Below, in pieces: positions 12,176 through 24,000 of a stretch of 64,000 bases of DNA (the first letter of the stretch is position 1; each line of letters begins with the position of its first letter). A program made the position numbers and the translations under genes. The DNA is from Penicillium oxalicum (Eukaryota; Ascomycota; Eurotiomycetes; Eurotiales; Aspergillaceae): assembly GCF_001723175.1 (NCBI RefSeq), contig NC_064655.1, forward strand, positions 2,170,001 to 2,234,000. Reading direction: 5' to 3'. The notes under the pieces were generated by a model. That model saw only the letters and a program-made list of their open reading frames with translations. It was not told the DNA's origin and did not search any database.

Positions 12176-14111
12176 TTCACCTGGGCTCGGAGTGGCCAAG
12201 TAACTAAGCTAGGTCATTGTGATTCAGAACGGGGACAGAAGAGGAGGTGTAAACGAATCTATAGACAAGCAATGTTTACATCTTTCTCATTGGACGCGCG
12301 ATTACCGATCGGAATGTACTGGTATCCATAATTTCGTTGACCTCTCGAAGTGGCACATAACTCAACAGCCTTTAACGGGAGGTATAGCACTATCTACATC
12401 ACTACTATTTTGTACCTATTTATCTAGTGGGGTGTTAGGTGAGGCTACTAGAGAGGTGAAGATGCAGCCACAGAAGAGGTTTATCCGCGGTTACACCCGA
12501 GACTGTACCTAGATCACCGAACGGTGGCGATAAGAAATTAGGGAGCACCGGTGGACCATTGAGTACTGTGTGAGCTGACTACTAAAACCAATAAGCTTTG
12601 CATTATTCGGGGGCGAAATTCTTGCTGCATCGAGCCTCGACATAATGTGATCGTGTGCCATTATCAAGGGTATGCAACGGGAGAATTTCGATCATGCAGG
12701 GCTTACCACTCCTGCACAATCTGGTAAAATTTTTTAAAAAAAGCATAATGCCAGAGAAGGTGAAGTGGTCCACATCAACCAGATTGCAGCGCAGAGCGGT
12801 TATCGTTCTCAAAGATGCAGGGATGCGATTCAGAACCCTCTCAAAGGACCCCAATCTGTATACTCTCTATCTACCCATCGAGGTCATAGAGCTCTAGATG
12901 GGTGGCCTTGCAGAAAACGGGGCTAAGCACCATTCGATTTGCTCTCGCGGTACTGTCCCTGTCACCGGCACATTACCACTTTCCTTTTGCGTCAAGGAAT
13001 TTAATTTCACATGCACTCATTCTTCGTTATCTTGGGTTTAGAAAATAGGCGAAGACTTCCCATATATCTGCACCTTCTCAGCAGAAAAGGCGAATAGAAA
13101 CAGCAGGAGAAACACGAAATAAGTTTGGGGTGTGATCAGCAGGATAGAAAATGGCTTCAAGCATACCCAAGCCTCAGCTCTTGATAAGCTTCCGTCCGCA
13201 ACGGGCGGGATTGCGGCCCCACAGAAGCCTCTTAACCCCGAGGCCCAAGCACTTACTGGGACGGGACGCCTAACAGCTGATTTTCAGTCCGTGCGCGGAT
13301 AGGTAGGAGAGGAAACTGAATTATCTCCACATGAGCTTGCATGTACTTGTGACGATTGTGGATGGATCTTGGCGCACCATCCCAAGTCACGCATGAGATT
13401 TTGTCCGTACCGCAAGGGCTTTCGAGATATGGAGACCTCCAGAGACCACCGTTGTCTTGAGTGGCAACTAATACATCCAGCCAGTGAAGGATACCCGTTC
13501 GCGCAGGCCACCCATGTGCTGCTGCACATTCATGTACTCCGTCCGAGCACCTGTCATGGATTGACGGCGCCGTATCAAAGTGGAGTGTATGCAGAGTATC
13601 AAATCAGCAAGATTATCGCCCGAGTGCTTTCTAGTAGAATCTCCTACAATGTGAGCAGCACTTGGTGGATAGGCAATACATCGCACGCTAATGCGCTGCA
13701 AGACTTGAAGCGATTACGTGTACACATAGTGAGATAGATCCAGGTGTTGAAAATTCACAATTGCAGGCGACGATTAATATCTATGGATTGAATACTTCCT
13801 ATTCCCGGCGGAGGAAGTGAGGGGATGTGCTACGCCACTTGTATTTGCACCACTGATGTGGTCGCATGATATCTGGTTGACATCTCTTCCTGGGAAAACT
13901 TGCATGGTACGATGAGCACCAATCTCGCTGGAGAATTTTCAAGTCAGCGTTACATTGATGTGCAATATCATCGTCGTGATGCGATAAGGGCAGAATTGGA
14001 ATGGTCTCCGGGTGAGGGACAAAGTGAACTCTGACTCTTCACGTTGTCAAATTTCATGGCTGAGCACTCCGTTTAACGTGCAGATTTCCACCGGCGAACA
14101 CTTAGAGAAGC
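12176..14111. other. Intergenic between the two UstYa genes, possible relic material
   Basis: Almost 2 kb with no supported gene. It should contain the 3' UTR of the first UstYa gene and the promoter of the second. A short frame at 12655-12897 includes LQRRAVIVLKDAGMRF, which faintly resembles the helix-turn-helix start of Tc1/mariner transposases, but nothing around it supports a transposon. Confidence 0.5.
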
Positions 14112-15273
14112 ATGGTTCAAGATATTGCTATGTGGTTCAGCGATTCTCGTCGTTCATGGAGCAGTGTGGCTTCCACAGATGAGGAAGCTGACAAGCAAGA
14201 CTTGATCAATTACCACGGACCCGAACCGCAGGAGGCCCGTAGACATAAACGGTCTTCAACTCGATGCTGGATCTTGTCTACAGGTCTGTTTGCGTGTATT
14301 TCGGGAGTTCTCCTCACTCTTCTTCTTTCGAAAGATCGATTCGCGCTTGACCCGACCTGTAAACCATGGAGAGACACTGATCTTCGTGAGTGGCGAGCGC
14401 ATCATACACAAAAAAAGCTATCAAAGACTGCAGTTAACAATTCCAATTTCCCAGAGGTCGCATTACAGAATCTGCGAGACCGGAAAGTCAGTTTCAGCGG
14501 AGGGCTGGCATACGACGATGTGGGACATTTGATCATCGAGTCGAAGCCTGGAGATCGGAAATGGATTGGAGACCCGACCCCTGAGATGGATGCTCTCTGG
14601 GATCATGTGGCATATGGTACATCAAATTTAAAGACGACCCGTTGCTGCTCAGACATAGTCTGGCTAATTATGAAATAGGCTCGATCGTCTTGCTTGAGGG
14701 CTCTGAAGCAGCCTCGGTTCGGGACAAGACTGTTTTGTATGATGGCTACTGGCTAACAGGCCTCGATGTCATCCACCAGATGCACTGTCTTGTATGACCC
14801 ACAAAAACAGATCAAAGGGCCAAGCAGCGGCTGACCGTGAAGCTTCACAGAACATGATTCGGAAGACCTTCTATCCTGAGTACTATCAGCTCAAGCCTGC
14901 AGTGGGCGCTGAGAGACTTCATCTCGGTATCTTCGCGCCGTCCCTTTTCTCAATTCTGTGCGAACCCTATGACTGATCTTAAGTAGAACATTGCTTCGAT
15001 TACGTTCGTCAAGCGGTGATGTGCAACTCCGATGTCACTCCGGTTCCATTGACCTGGTATCCCAGTTCCAAGAAATTTGGTCCGGACTTTCGCACGACGC
15101 ACATGTGTCGGGATTTTGAAGGACTGCTGAATTGGTCCATTGAAAGGAACTCAACGGCCAGGAAGAAGAAGGGGACAGGTGGCGAATATACAAAGAACCC
15201 CTGGATGGTGATGCCGGGTAGTTTATCTGAATCAGCTGGCTTGAGCCATGGTGAACACCATCATGGACACTAA
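14112..15273 (+). CDS. UstYa-family (DUF3328) oxidase, second copy
   Basis: Second UstYa-type oxidase, 303 residues, from five exons: 14112-14385, 14455-14616, 14679-14791, 14851-14926 and 14987-15273 (912 nt in frame). A single membrane helix lies at about residues 55-77 (CWILSTGLFACISGVLLTLL). The family core follows: VSFSGGLAY, then HQMHC at the end of exon 3, FYPEYYQ in exon 4, and EHCFDYVRQAVMC opening exon 5, with a late MCRDFEGLLNWS block. The C-terminus is longer than in the first copy and ends in a His-rich tail (HGEHHHGH). The order of exons and the 76-nt fourth exon match the first copy, so the two are old paralogs. Ustiloxin and phomopsin pathways also use more than one UstY protein, so this copy probably acts on the same precursor, perhaps at another residue. 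Confidence 0.93.
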
Positions 15274-15351
15274 ATATAGATTCTGTGTATAGTTGCAAAT
15301 TTCGTGGCCTCAGGTTGGTATGTATTCGTCGTCAAGACACCTCACGTTCTA
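15274..15351. other. Short convergent spacer
   Basis: Only 78 bases separate the stop of the second UstYa gene from the stop of the convergent MFS gene. The two transcripts probably overlap at their 3' ends. Confidence 0.6.
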
Positions 15352-16934
15352 TTACTCTTCAATATCATCCTTATCGGCAGGGAGATGAACAAAGAGTAGA
15401 CCGAATAGGCACAATGCAAATGATCCTGCTAGGCCGAAATACGGCAACCCAAGCGACAGGCCTCCCAGCTTCATCCCCGTGTCAAATAACCATGCCAACA
15501 GCGGTCCCGCAAACAACGACCCCGTTGTTTCGACAATGCCAATCACCGAGTTCAATTTGGCCGTGTCCTGGGGTGCGAAGTAGTTTGTTGCCAGCGACCG
15601 ACAGAGAGGGGTGAGACCAGCTCCGAGGCTCTGAATCGCTAGTCCAAAAATGACCATTCCAATCTGTGGTGCTGCCATACAGAGAGCTCCAAGAACAGCC
15701 ACAACAAGTGAGGCCCGGGCGAGCGTCAAGTCTTTGACAGATCCGGATTGAAATCGTAGCAGCAGTTTCGATAGAAGAGGTAAAAAGACAAGCAGGACCC
15801 CCATGTGAATGATACCGCGTAGGGTCAATAGATAGCCAGTCCTGGCAAGTGGCCATTCAAAGCGCTTGCTGACATACTGTGCGAGAAGTTGAGAGGTAGC
15901 CAGGGCCCCTGGAGCAGCTGTGAGAAAAGTTGCCAGGACAAGAACCACAGAAAGCGATTTCAACGATGCGACAGATGCCTTCAGGAGCTGTAGTGACTTG
16001 GACAAGTGCGATCGGAGACTGCGGTCTTCCTCGTCCGACACGTCCGATTCTTGCCCGCTTTGGTAATTTTGCTCGAGCGACAATGTCTCAGGTACAAAGA
16101 TGAGCGGGACTAGCGAAGCCAGATTGGTGGCAAAACCTGTGATGGCTGCCACCCAAGGCGAGAATCCTTCCATTAAGGCCGATGAGGCAGCCGGTCCTAC
16201 AGAACTACCGACAAGACTAGCGAACGTCATGAAGAAGAACGCAGATGCTCTGTCCAGTATGTCAGCAATTCAAAGGCTTATCGAGCGCAATCTTTCGAGA
16301 CAAACATACCGGTCTGTCTGGGACACCAAATCCGAAGCGATCGAGTACAAATTCGCAACCAGCACCCCATTTCCACCACCGACTACGACAAAGAGTGGAC
16401 CGATGAGAATGGATTCAACTCGAATGATGCTCGGTAGTCCAATAATCGTCAACTCCCAAATCAGGGAGAGGGAGGTTCCAATCATCGACAGAATAATGAT
16501 AGGTTTCCGACCGACTCTTTTTTTTTCCACATTAATTAGTGAACTGGCTCAGCTTTGATTTAGAGTCCGACTTACCTGTCCGCCAAAGCACCAAATGGAA
16601 AAGCGACAATTAAACCTGTGTTGAGCGAATGGTTAATTTTGAACAATGACAGCAGTTTTGTAGACATACCAACAATTGCCTCGACCATTGGCAGACATCC
16701 GTTGAGATAAGCCAGTTTCGACTGGATACGATCTGATTTACAGCTCTCTTCGGTTGGAATGCCATCGGCAGCATACCGACTGCAGAGATTGGCCTCAATC
16801 AGGCGCGTGAGGGGTACATTGAGCATGGCCCCTGCGACAGACAGACAAAAAGTCACTGCACAGAGCCAGTAGAGCGGCAACCATCGTGTGATCTTCAGCG
16901 GCCCGCCCAGCAGGGGGACATTTTCTTCGATCAT
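15352..16934 (-). CDS. Major facilitator superfamily transporter of the RiPP locus
   Basis: A polytopic MFS transporter, likely a plasma-membrane exporter or importer of the cluster product. The chosen start (MIEENVPLLGG, 16934) is the first in-frame ATG. Introns were placed at 16669-16616, after GALADR (starting at 16575) and after DLVSQTDR. The first intron is 54 nt, a multiple of three without stop codons, and can be mistaken for coding sequence. The sequence has the MFS motif-A region GALADR...KKRVGRKP after the second helix, GGGNGVLVANLYSIASDL near helix 4 and a long central loop rich in acidic residues (ESDVSDEEDRS) between two six-helix halves. The C-terminal half includes RSLATNYFAPQDTAKLNS. 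Twelve helices are expected. It is tail to tail with the second UstYa gene. The family is clear; the substrate is inferred only from position. Confidence 0.88.
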
Positions 16935-18031
16935 CTTGTGTATGGAAGGAGACAGAATGAAAGATAGAAGGTGAAACGGGGATCTCAGGGCGACTGGGCT
17001 AAGAACGCGACCATGCTTATTCAACCGTATGGCGCTAGCTTAGTTTTTGTCGAGGTGAATATGATTGGTGATCTGCATTGATCACAGGATGCCATTCCAG
17101 GACAGCACTAAGCACATACCTCCTTGTCCATACAGTGGCCATCATGCACTGCTTGCTACATGAAAACATGAGAATCAATGGAGATGGATGGGGCGTTCAT
17201 CTTCCAGTCATGTCTGTTGATTTTATCCAGCGTACCTATAATCAATCGTACTGTAGGTAGTTCGTCGTGATGCTTGCTCCCCTAGCCAGCTCAAATCTGT
17301 TAAACGAGCCCCCTATCGAGCCGTTTGCCCAGATTGACAGGCCACGGCATGTTCTTAATTAGGAACTTGCGACCTCATACTATCTACTCAGGCCATCTTC
17401 GGTTAGAAAAATATACTTATGTGAAAACCACAATATGGCTTTGTCGGCTCGTCAAAGATGTGTGTTTGCACGCTATGACTGCAATGACTATTGGCTTGTC
17501 GCGTGTGATGCCTCAGGTATGAACCCAAAGCACACAAACGTGACCACCGCCTAGAGAATCCAACCTTCATCACACGAAGGCTATGTGACACTACCAACAG
17601 AAAGAGATTTTTTGCATGATAATTGAATACAAATGGCAGGGGGCTCATGGAATTTCCAAAAGTTCCGAGTCACAATTACCTGAGGATAGGGTCTTTTCAA
17701 GGCCATGCCACCACAATTCCATTCGCAACTGAATCATACGCGTCCTGGAACCGCTTCGGTCTTGCAGCGTGTATCTTCCTTAGGTGGGATACCGTCACTG
17801 TCATGCAGAACAACGATGCTGGATTGAAAGGATCTACTGATTCTGATAGAGAAATGATCGAATGTGTGAAAAGGATTCGCAATAAAAAAGATGCTTCAGG
17901 CTGTTCAATTTTTGAATAAACAACAAACTGATACAAAATACTTAAGAGCATGCGGGGGGTTCGCCCGATATCTAGCAATGCCCGCCATTGACTTTGCTCG
18001 ACTCTCTGGATCTATTTTCAAGCATCGACTG
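16935..18031. other. Intergenic between MFS start and PKS stop
   Basis: About 1.1 kb that should contain the MFS promoter and the PKS 3' UTR. Small open frames (up to about 98 codons near 17623-17919) show no family resemblance. No gene is called. Confidence 0.6.
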
Positions 18032-21000
18032 CTACTTTGACCCAATAAGCTTTTTCACCGTAACGGCTGCCTCATCAAGGACCTTCTCGAATTCAGAGAC
18101 CTTGCCAGTGGGACCAACAATCGAGAACCGCGCTCTATCAAGAAAAAAAGCAGAAAATGATTAGCTTTTGTATTTCACAGGGGATTTTTAACAGGGTAAA
18201 ACTCACTCTTGTTCCTCAATTGAATAGCAGATCCAGACACCCTCGGGATCAATGAGCGAGAACGCCGAGTCCCGAGATCCGCCATCAGTCAACCCAGACA
18301 TGATCAGTCGAGGATATGTCTTCAGCCAGACTGGATCCTTGAAAAGCAGAGCCGGCTCTTCATCACTTGGCCACATTGTTTCCAAGACATTCATCAAGCG
18401 GAAATAGTTGTTGCCCTTACCAGAGGTCTGCAGACCAGCAGTGTAGTCATTTGCGGCACGAATGAGCATATCGCGGCGCTGGTCAGCAGGCATCGTCTCG
18501 TCGCATGCCGACTCGCAGAATTGGGCTACTGACGGCAAGACACCTTGGAAGATTTCTGTACGACCCTTGTGGAAGTGCGCCATTGACATTGGCTCCCAAG
18601 ATGCTGGGTTGTGTCCAAAGTACAGCTTACTGGCGAGCTGAATGGTCACGTCGAAGACTGATTTGATCGGACAGCCGTGTTCCGCGAGGAAGTTCTTACC
18701 GAAATGTGGGAGGGCCAGGTAGCCGTATTCACGGCTGGACGTTGCCTTGAGGTGCTGCTCCCGCACAACGAGGATGTGCTCGTCGATCTCTGGGCTGGTG
18801 GTGAGTGCATATTCCTCCAAGCCAGGCTGGAAGCCATTGGATGCCACGTTGACATCTCCGTTTGCGTGTCCATGTCCGTTCGTGACGTTACTCGGGACAT
18901 GTGCGTGAATGGCCTCGTGAATCCACTCATTCATTCGGTGCACGGTCAAACCATCAATCATCGAATGTTCGACCTGATATCCCGAGGAGCCGTTTTCGAA
19001 AATTGTGAATTGAAGACCTTTATCGTTCCAACGATTGAAGCCATTGCCGAGATATGCCTTTCGGATCCGCTCAGAGTTTGTTGTCGGGGCGCCATCGTCG
19101 AGGCAGATGGCAAACAGTGCCTTCTCGATTATTTGAATGGACTCTGCATTTTTCTCACTCAATGCAATGAGCTTCTCGCGGTTCTGTGCAATTGTCAGCA
19201 TTATGCACTCAAACTGGATTGGAAAAGAACTTACAATAGCCCAGTTGTCGCGATCGTCATTGGTCAGAATTCCAGTCCAGAACCCTTCGTCTTGAACACT
19301 GTTCAAAATGGCTTCAAACTGGCCCTGAACTTCGGAGTAGGGAACTGCTTCAGATCCACTCTTCAAGTCAACCTTGAAGATGTGGCCACGGCGGAGTACA
19401 ATACAGTAGTCGTTGTCGGGGTACTTCCTCATGCAATCAGCCTCAACATGAGGCTCACGAGTAGTGTTGAACAGCCACTGCCATGAATCCATACAAGACG
19501 GGATGTTGAAATACCAGTGAGGTTCAAGATTTCCAGCATCCACGGCTTCCTTGAAGCGGAATGCCGTCGTGGCTATCAAAGCTGCCCTGTCTGCTTGGGG
19601 ATGCGGAACTGCGCTCTCATGATGTGTCGCAAAGAAGCTTTGAAGAGGGGCCAACGGGAAACGTCTCTTGAGGAATAGGGCGTCCGTGAGAATGTCGGCC
19701 ATCCAGTTGTCCACATGAGGATCAGTCGACTTGCGAACGAGCTGGTCGTAGAGTTGACGCCCGGTGCTGCCCTCATGGCCAAACTTCTCAACAGCTTCGC
19801 AAAGAGTTTTGTACTCTTCCTCAGTGGCAAAGTGGCGAGTGCCGTCCAGAACCATGCTCAAAGCCTCGTCCAGATCCATCAATGGCTGCTTGGGAAGATC
19901 CTTTGCAAATCGGCAACATTCAAAGTCATGGTTGGGGCCGGTATTTTCTACCACTGCAGTCTGCTGAGCAGGTGTATCTTCTTGTTCTTCTGGAGCTGAA
20001 GTAGTTCCACGCAATTCGTCGCTGATAAGTTTCGATCGTGACGTGATTGTTTTGGCCAGGGCAACGACACTGAGAGCGTCTGCGATCTCGGAAGTCTGCA
20101 AACTGACCTGGAAGGTGCGGACCATCCAGTTCTTCAGTTCAATTGAAACAAGCGAGTCAAGTCCAAAAGCGGCAAGCGACTGGTCGAGGTTGACGTCCTC
20201 CATTGCCCGGTCCATGAACAGGGCAAATTTCTCAGCAATTGCATGCGTGATGATCTCTTCAGCTTCAGCGATCGATGAGGCGGTACGAATGGCCTTCTCC
20301 GTGTCCACCTTGGCAGATGACGCATCCCCAGACGCAGTGCCGCTCGACAGATACGGCACTTGACTGAACATTGGGTTGTTCAGACCAAATGTATCCTGGA
20401 CCGTTTCCATAGATTCTCTGTCGAAGCCCATGATTGACTGGACGCAGTCATCAGAGGAGGCTTGAGGGCCCATGGCATACTCGAGAACCTTGAAGAGTTC
20501 CTCAAACTTGACCAGAATTGCACCCTGCCTCATCAGCTCTTGCTGACGAATTGGCAAAGAAGTGATTGCATCGGATCCATCGATTGCACCCAGGTTGAGG
20601 GAGATATAGCGAGTGCGTGACTTTCCTGCGTTAGCATGGGCAAAGTAGTCTTGGAAGGCGTTCCCAGCTGAGTAGTTGGCTTGGCCGGTCTTGCCAACTA
20701 TGCAAGTGATGGATGAAAGCATGATGAAGAAGTCAAGTGCAGGGCTCTGGAAGCTGGAGTGCAGGTTCAAGGTTCCTTGGGTCTTCGGCCTCGTGGCAGT
20801 GAGGTAATCGTCAGGAGTCATCAGTTCAAGTGGATGGTCCTGTAAGTATCATGTTAGCAGAAAATTTACGGTTGGAATTGCATCTGTGACTTACTCGCAA
20901 GACCATGCCTGCATGGATTATTCCCTTGACCGGGGGCAGACTCTCTTTACAGATCTCTGCAGCCTCCTTCATTGATGATTCGTCAACAACATCGCACTTG

Positions 21001-24000
21001 ACGATATGGAGTTTTGCACCCAGCTGAGCCAGTTCAGCTTCGAACGCTTGACGATCCTCCTCAGACAAGGTTCGACGAGACAATGTGACGACATGGTGCG
21101 CACCATGAGCTGCCAGGAGTCGACAAATTCTCTTGCCAAGGTCCCCGAGACCACCAGCCACAACGTACGATCCCGAAGGATCCAATTGAAGTGGCTCGGG
21201 CTTGGCGATGACTGCTTTCACAACAGCATCTGGTTGAATGTCGATAACCACTTTTCCTGTGTGCTTTCGTGAAGCGATCAAACGGAAGGCCTCCTCGATG
21301 TTTGAAATCGGTATAGAGGTGACCGGGGCGACTGGCACCAATTCGCCTGATTCAAACAAGCTGACGACTGTTTGGAACTCGTCATACATTCTCTCGATCT
21401 GGTTCTCGAACAAGACGACAAGGTCGACAGCTGCGAAGGTGATACTTCGATCGAATGGGGCCATATTGAGGTGGTTTCGCTTGTAGATATCTGTTTTTCC
21501 AATCTCGACAAATGTTCCGAGGCGAGCAAGACATTCCCAGGAATCGTTGAGCCATTCTCCAGAGAGCGAGTTCAAGACAACGTCAACTCCCTTGCCGTTT
21601 GTCAAACGCAGCACACCATTCTTGAAGGTTCTGGATCGAGTTGAGAAGATGTGATCCTCGGGGATGTTGTATGTGTCAATCAAAATTTGGCGCTTAGCTG
21701 CGCTGCCAACGGTCGCGAAGATCTCAGCCCCAATATTCTGAGCGAATTGAATGGCGGCCTGGCCGACACCACCGGATGCTGCGTGGATCAAAATGGTCTG
21801 TCCCTTTCGCAGCCGAGCCACCTCCAAAATGCAGTGGTAGGCTGTCAGGTAAATGATGGGAATCGACGCACCGACCGCGAAGCTAATGGAGTCAGGGAGT
21901 CGACAAGACATAAGCCCCTTCACCCGAGCTCTGCTGGTGAACGGTTGAGCTCCGACTCCGGCGACTCGGTCTCCTACGTTGTATCGCCCCTCCATGAGCG
22001 AGCCCACGGCGGTCACGATACCCGCTACCTCTCCGATCATGTTCACGCCTGGAAGCATTTGGCCGAGCGCAATGAAGACGTCTTTGAAATTGACACCGTA
22101 CGCCCTTGCTTCAACCTCAATCTCATCCTCGCGGATAGTAGATGATATCGTATCATCTTCGACGAACCGGAGACTGTTAAGAAGACCAGGAGTCTCCACA
22201 TGAAGCTTCAGGGCACGACCTTGCTGCTGGTAAGGGAGAGTGTCCAGTCGATCTTCACCGACCACTCGATCAATCCAGTCATTGAATTTGGTGTCAGGCT
22301 GAATTCGAGGAATCATGATTGTGTCATTGAAAATTGCATATTCATGTTCTTGGGACCGGCTCGACTCGGAGACGGGCCAGAACGAGCTTTGTGCAATGTC
22401 CACAATCTGCTTGACAAGACCAGAACCAGGAGCCTCGACGTCTTGCTGAACATCGATAGTAATGAACTTGACACCCTCATTCTCACGGCGAGCAACACGT
22501 GCCATACCATTAATGAGACCTCTCGCGGCGCTACCTTTGTGGTCGATTTTCTGTTGTCCACTGATCCAGAGCAAAGTCTTGCAGGTAATGAAGAGATTTC
22601 TCAGATTCTCGAATTCCTCGACAGAAGGATTAAACAAAAGCGCATTCTCGACGTCGTCAAGAATCACATAAGTTGTGTCTTGCTTGATATGACGAGGATC
22701 GAAAGCGTCAATTGAGCAGCTGTGACCTCTTTCGGTAATATCTGATACAATGTCGTTGGCCAGCTTGATGAATGCAGGGGACCAAGCACGGAAGGAAAGA
22801 ACTTGGACGCTGCCTTTGGGACTTGCTTTGTTGACCTCATTCTGGTCCAAGGCAGTGGCGACGATCATGACTGATCTCGATTTTGGACCTTCGTTCTCGC
22901 TGTTCACGATATCACTGCCACTGAAGGCACTTTCCACCAGGAGACTGTGCCATTGCGACTCAGAGAGTAGAGGACAGTTCTTACGATCATCCTCGGCCGC
23001 CCACCATCTAAAAAACATCAGCACTCGCTTGTAGAATTCACATTGTATGGACACGTACCCGGATGAGACTCCGAAAATCAGCTCAGTGGACAAGGCTGGT
23101 GGCCGGACCAATTCGACCATCACCAACTTACCACCCGGCTTTGTCAATTGCCGGAGTCGCTTCAGCGAGGCATCAACCTTCTTGACAGAGTGAAGTGAGC
23201 TAGTCGCAACGATCATGTCATACTCCTCAACAGTAAATCCTTGCTCTTTCAGATCCACGTTGAGATCCAGAACCCTGAAGTTCATAGCATGAGACCATTT
23301 CTGGAAATGGGGCTTTGCACGCTCCAAAGCGGCCTCAGAGCAATCTGCGAGGTCGAAACGGTCAACCATGAGACCCTCTGGCCGATCAATCGCGCGCAAC
23401 AATGCAGCAGTGCATTCCTCGGTTCCGGCTCCAAGGAAGAGAATCTTCATATGAGGTTTCTTGTGTACGACTGCCTTGATGTAGTTGATCATATCCTGAT
23501 GGCAGTGCGAAAATAGGTCCTCCACGTAATATCGTGACAAAAGGTCGTCCTTCTGGAGGAGGTCGGCAACATCAGTCTCTCCGGTAAGGATGGAGCTCAA
23601 ATGAAGGCCAATACGCGAAAGGAGCAGACCTTCAACTCCAGATGCCATTGACTTCTGGAAAATAAGGTCCTCTTCAGAAGCAGTCAAGCCTGCAAGCATT
23701 GACCTTCGGGCGTCTGAGTAGTTTGATCTCAACATCCATTCGCGGAGTTTGTCAAGGTGAGAGGCACTGGATGGCAAGGGGTCATTCGGCACCTGAGCCA
23801 AGGTATCTCGGATATAAAGCGACGCTGCACGCTCGTTCAAGGCAACAATTTGCTCAAATGTCAATTTCTCAGAAATCTTGAGGTCGCTTGAGGCATGGGT
23901 CAGATCGAGACTGGGCTTCTGAACCAAGGCAGTAGATTTCGAGCTGCGTGCGCCTTGAAGCTGTGCAGAGCTAATGAACTCGGCATCTGGCTGCCATTGC

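Noticed and set aside
13284..13737. Possible third UstYa or enzyme fragment between the two UstYa genes
   Set aside because: Neither HxxHC motif nor any other family text is present in any frame.
18677..19486. 269-codon plus-strand open frame
   Set aside because: It lies wholly antisense to the PKS carnitine-acyltransferase domain and is a shadow of that coding sequence.
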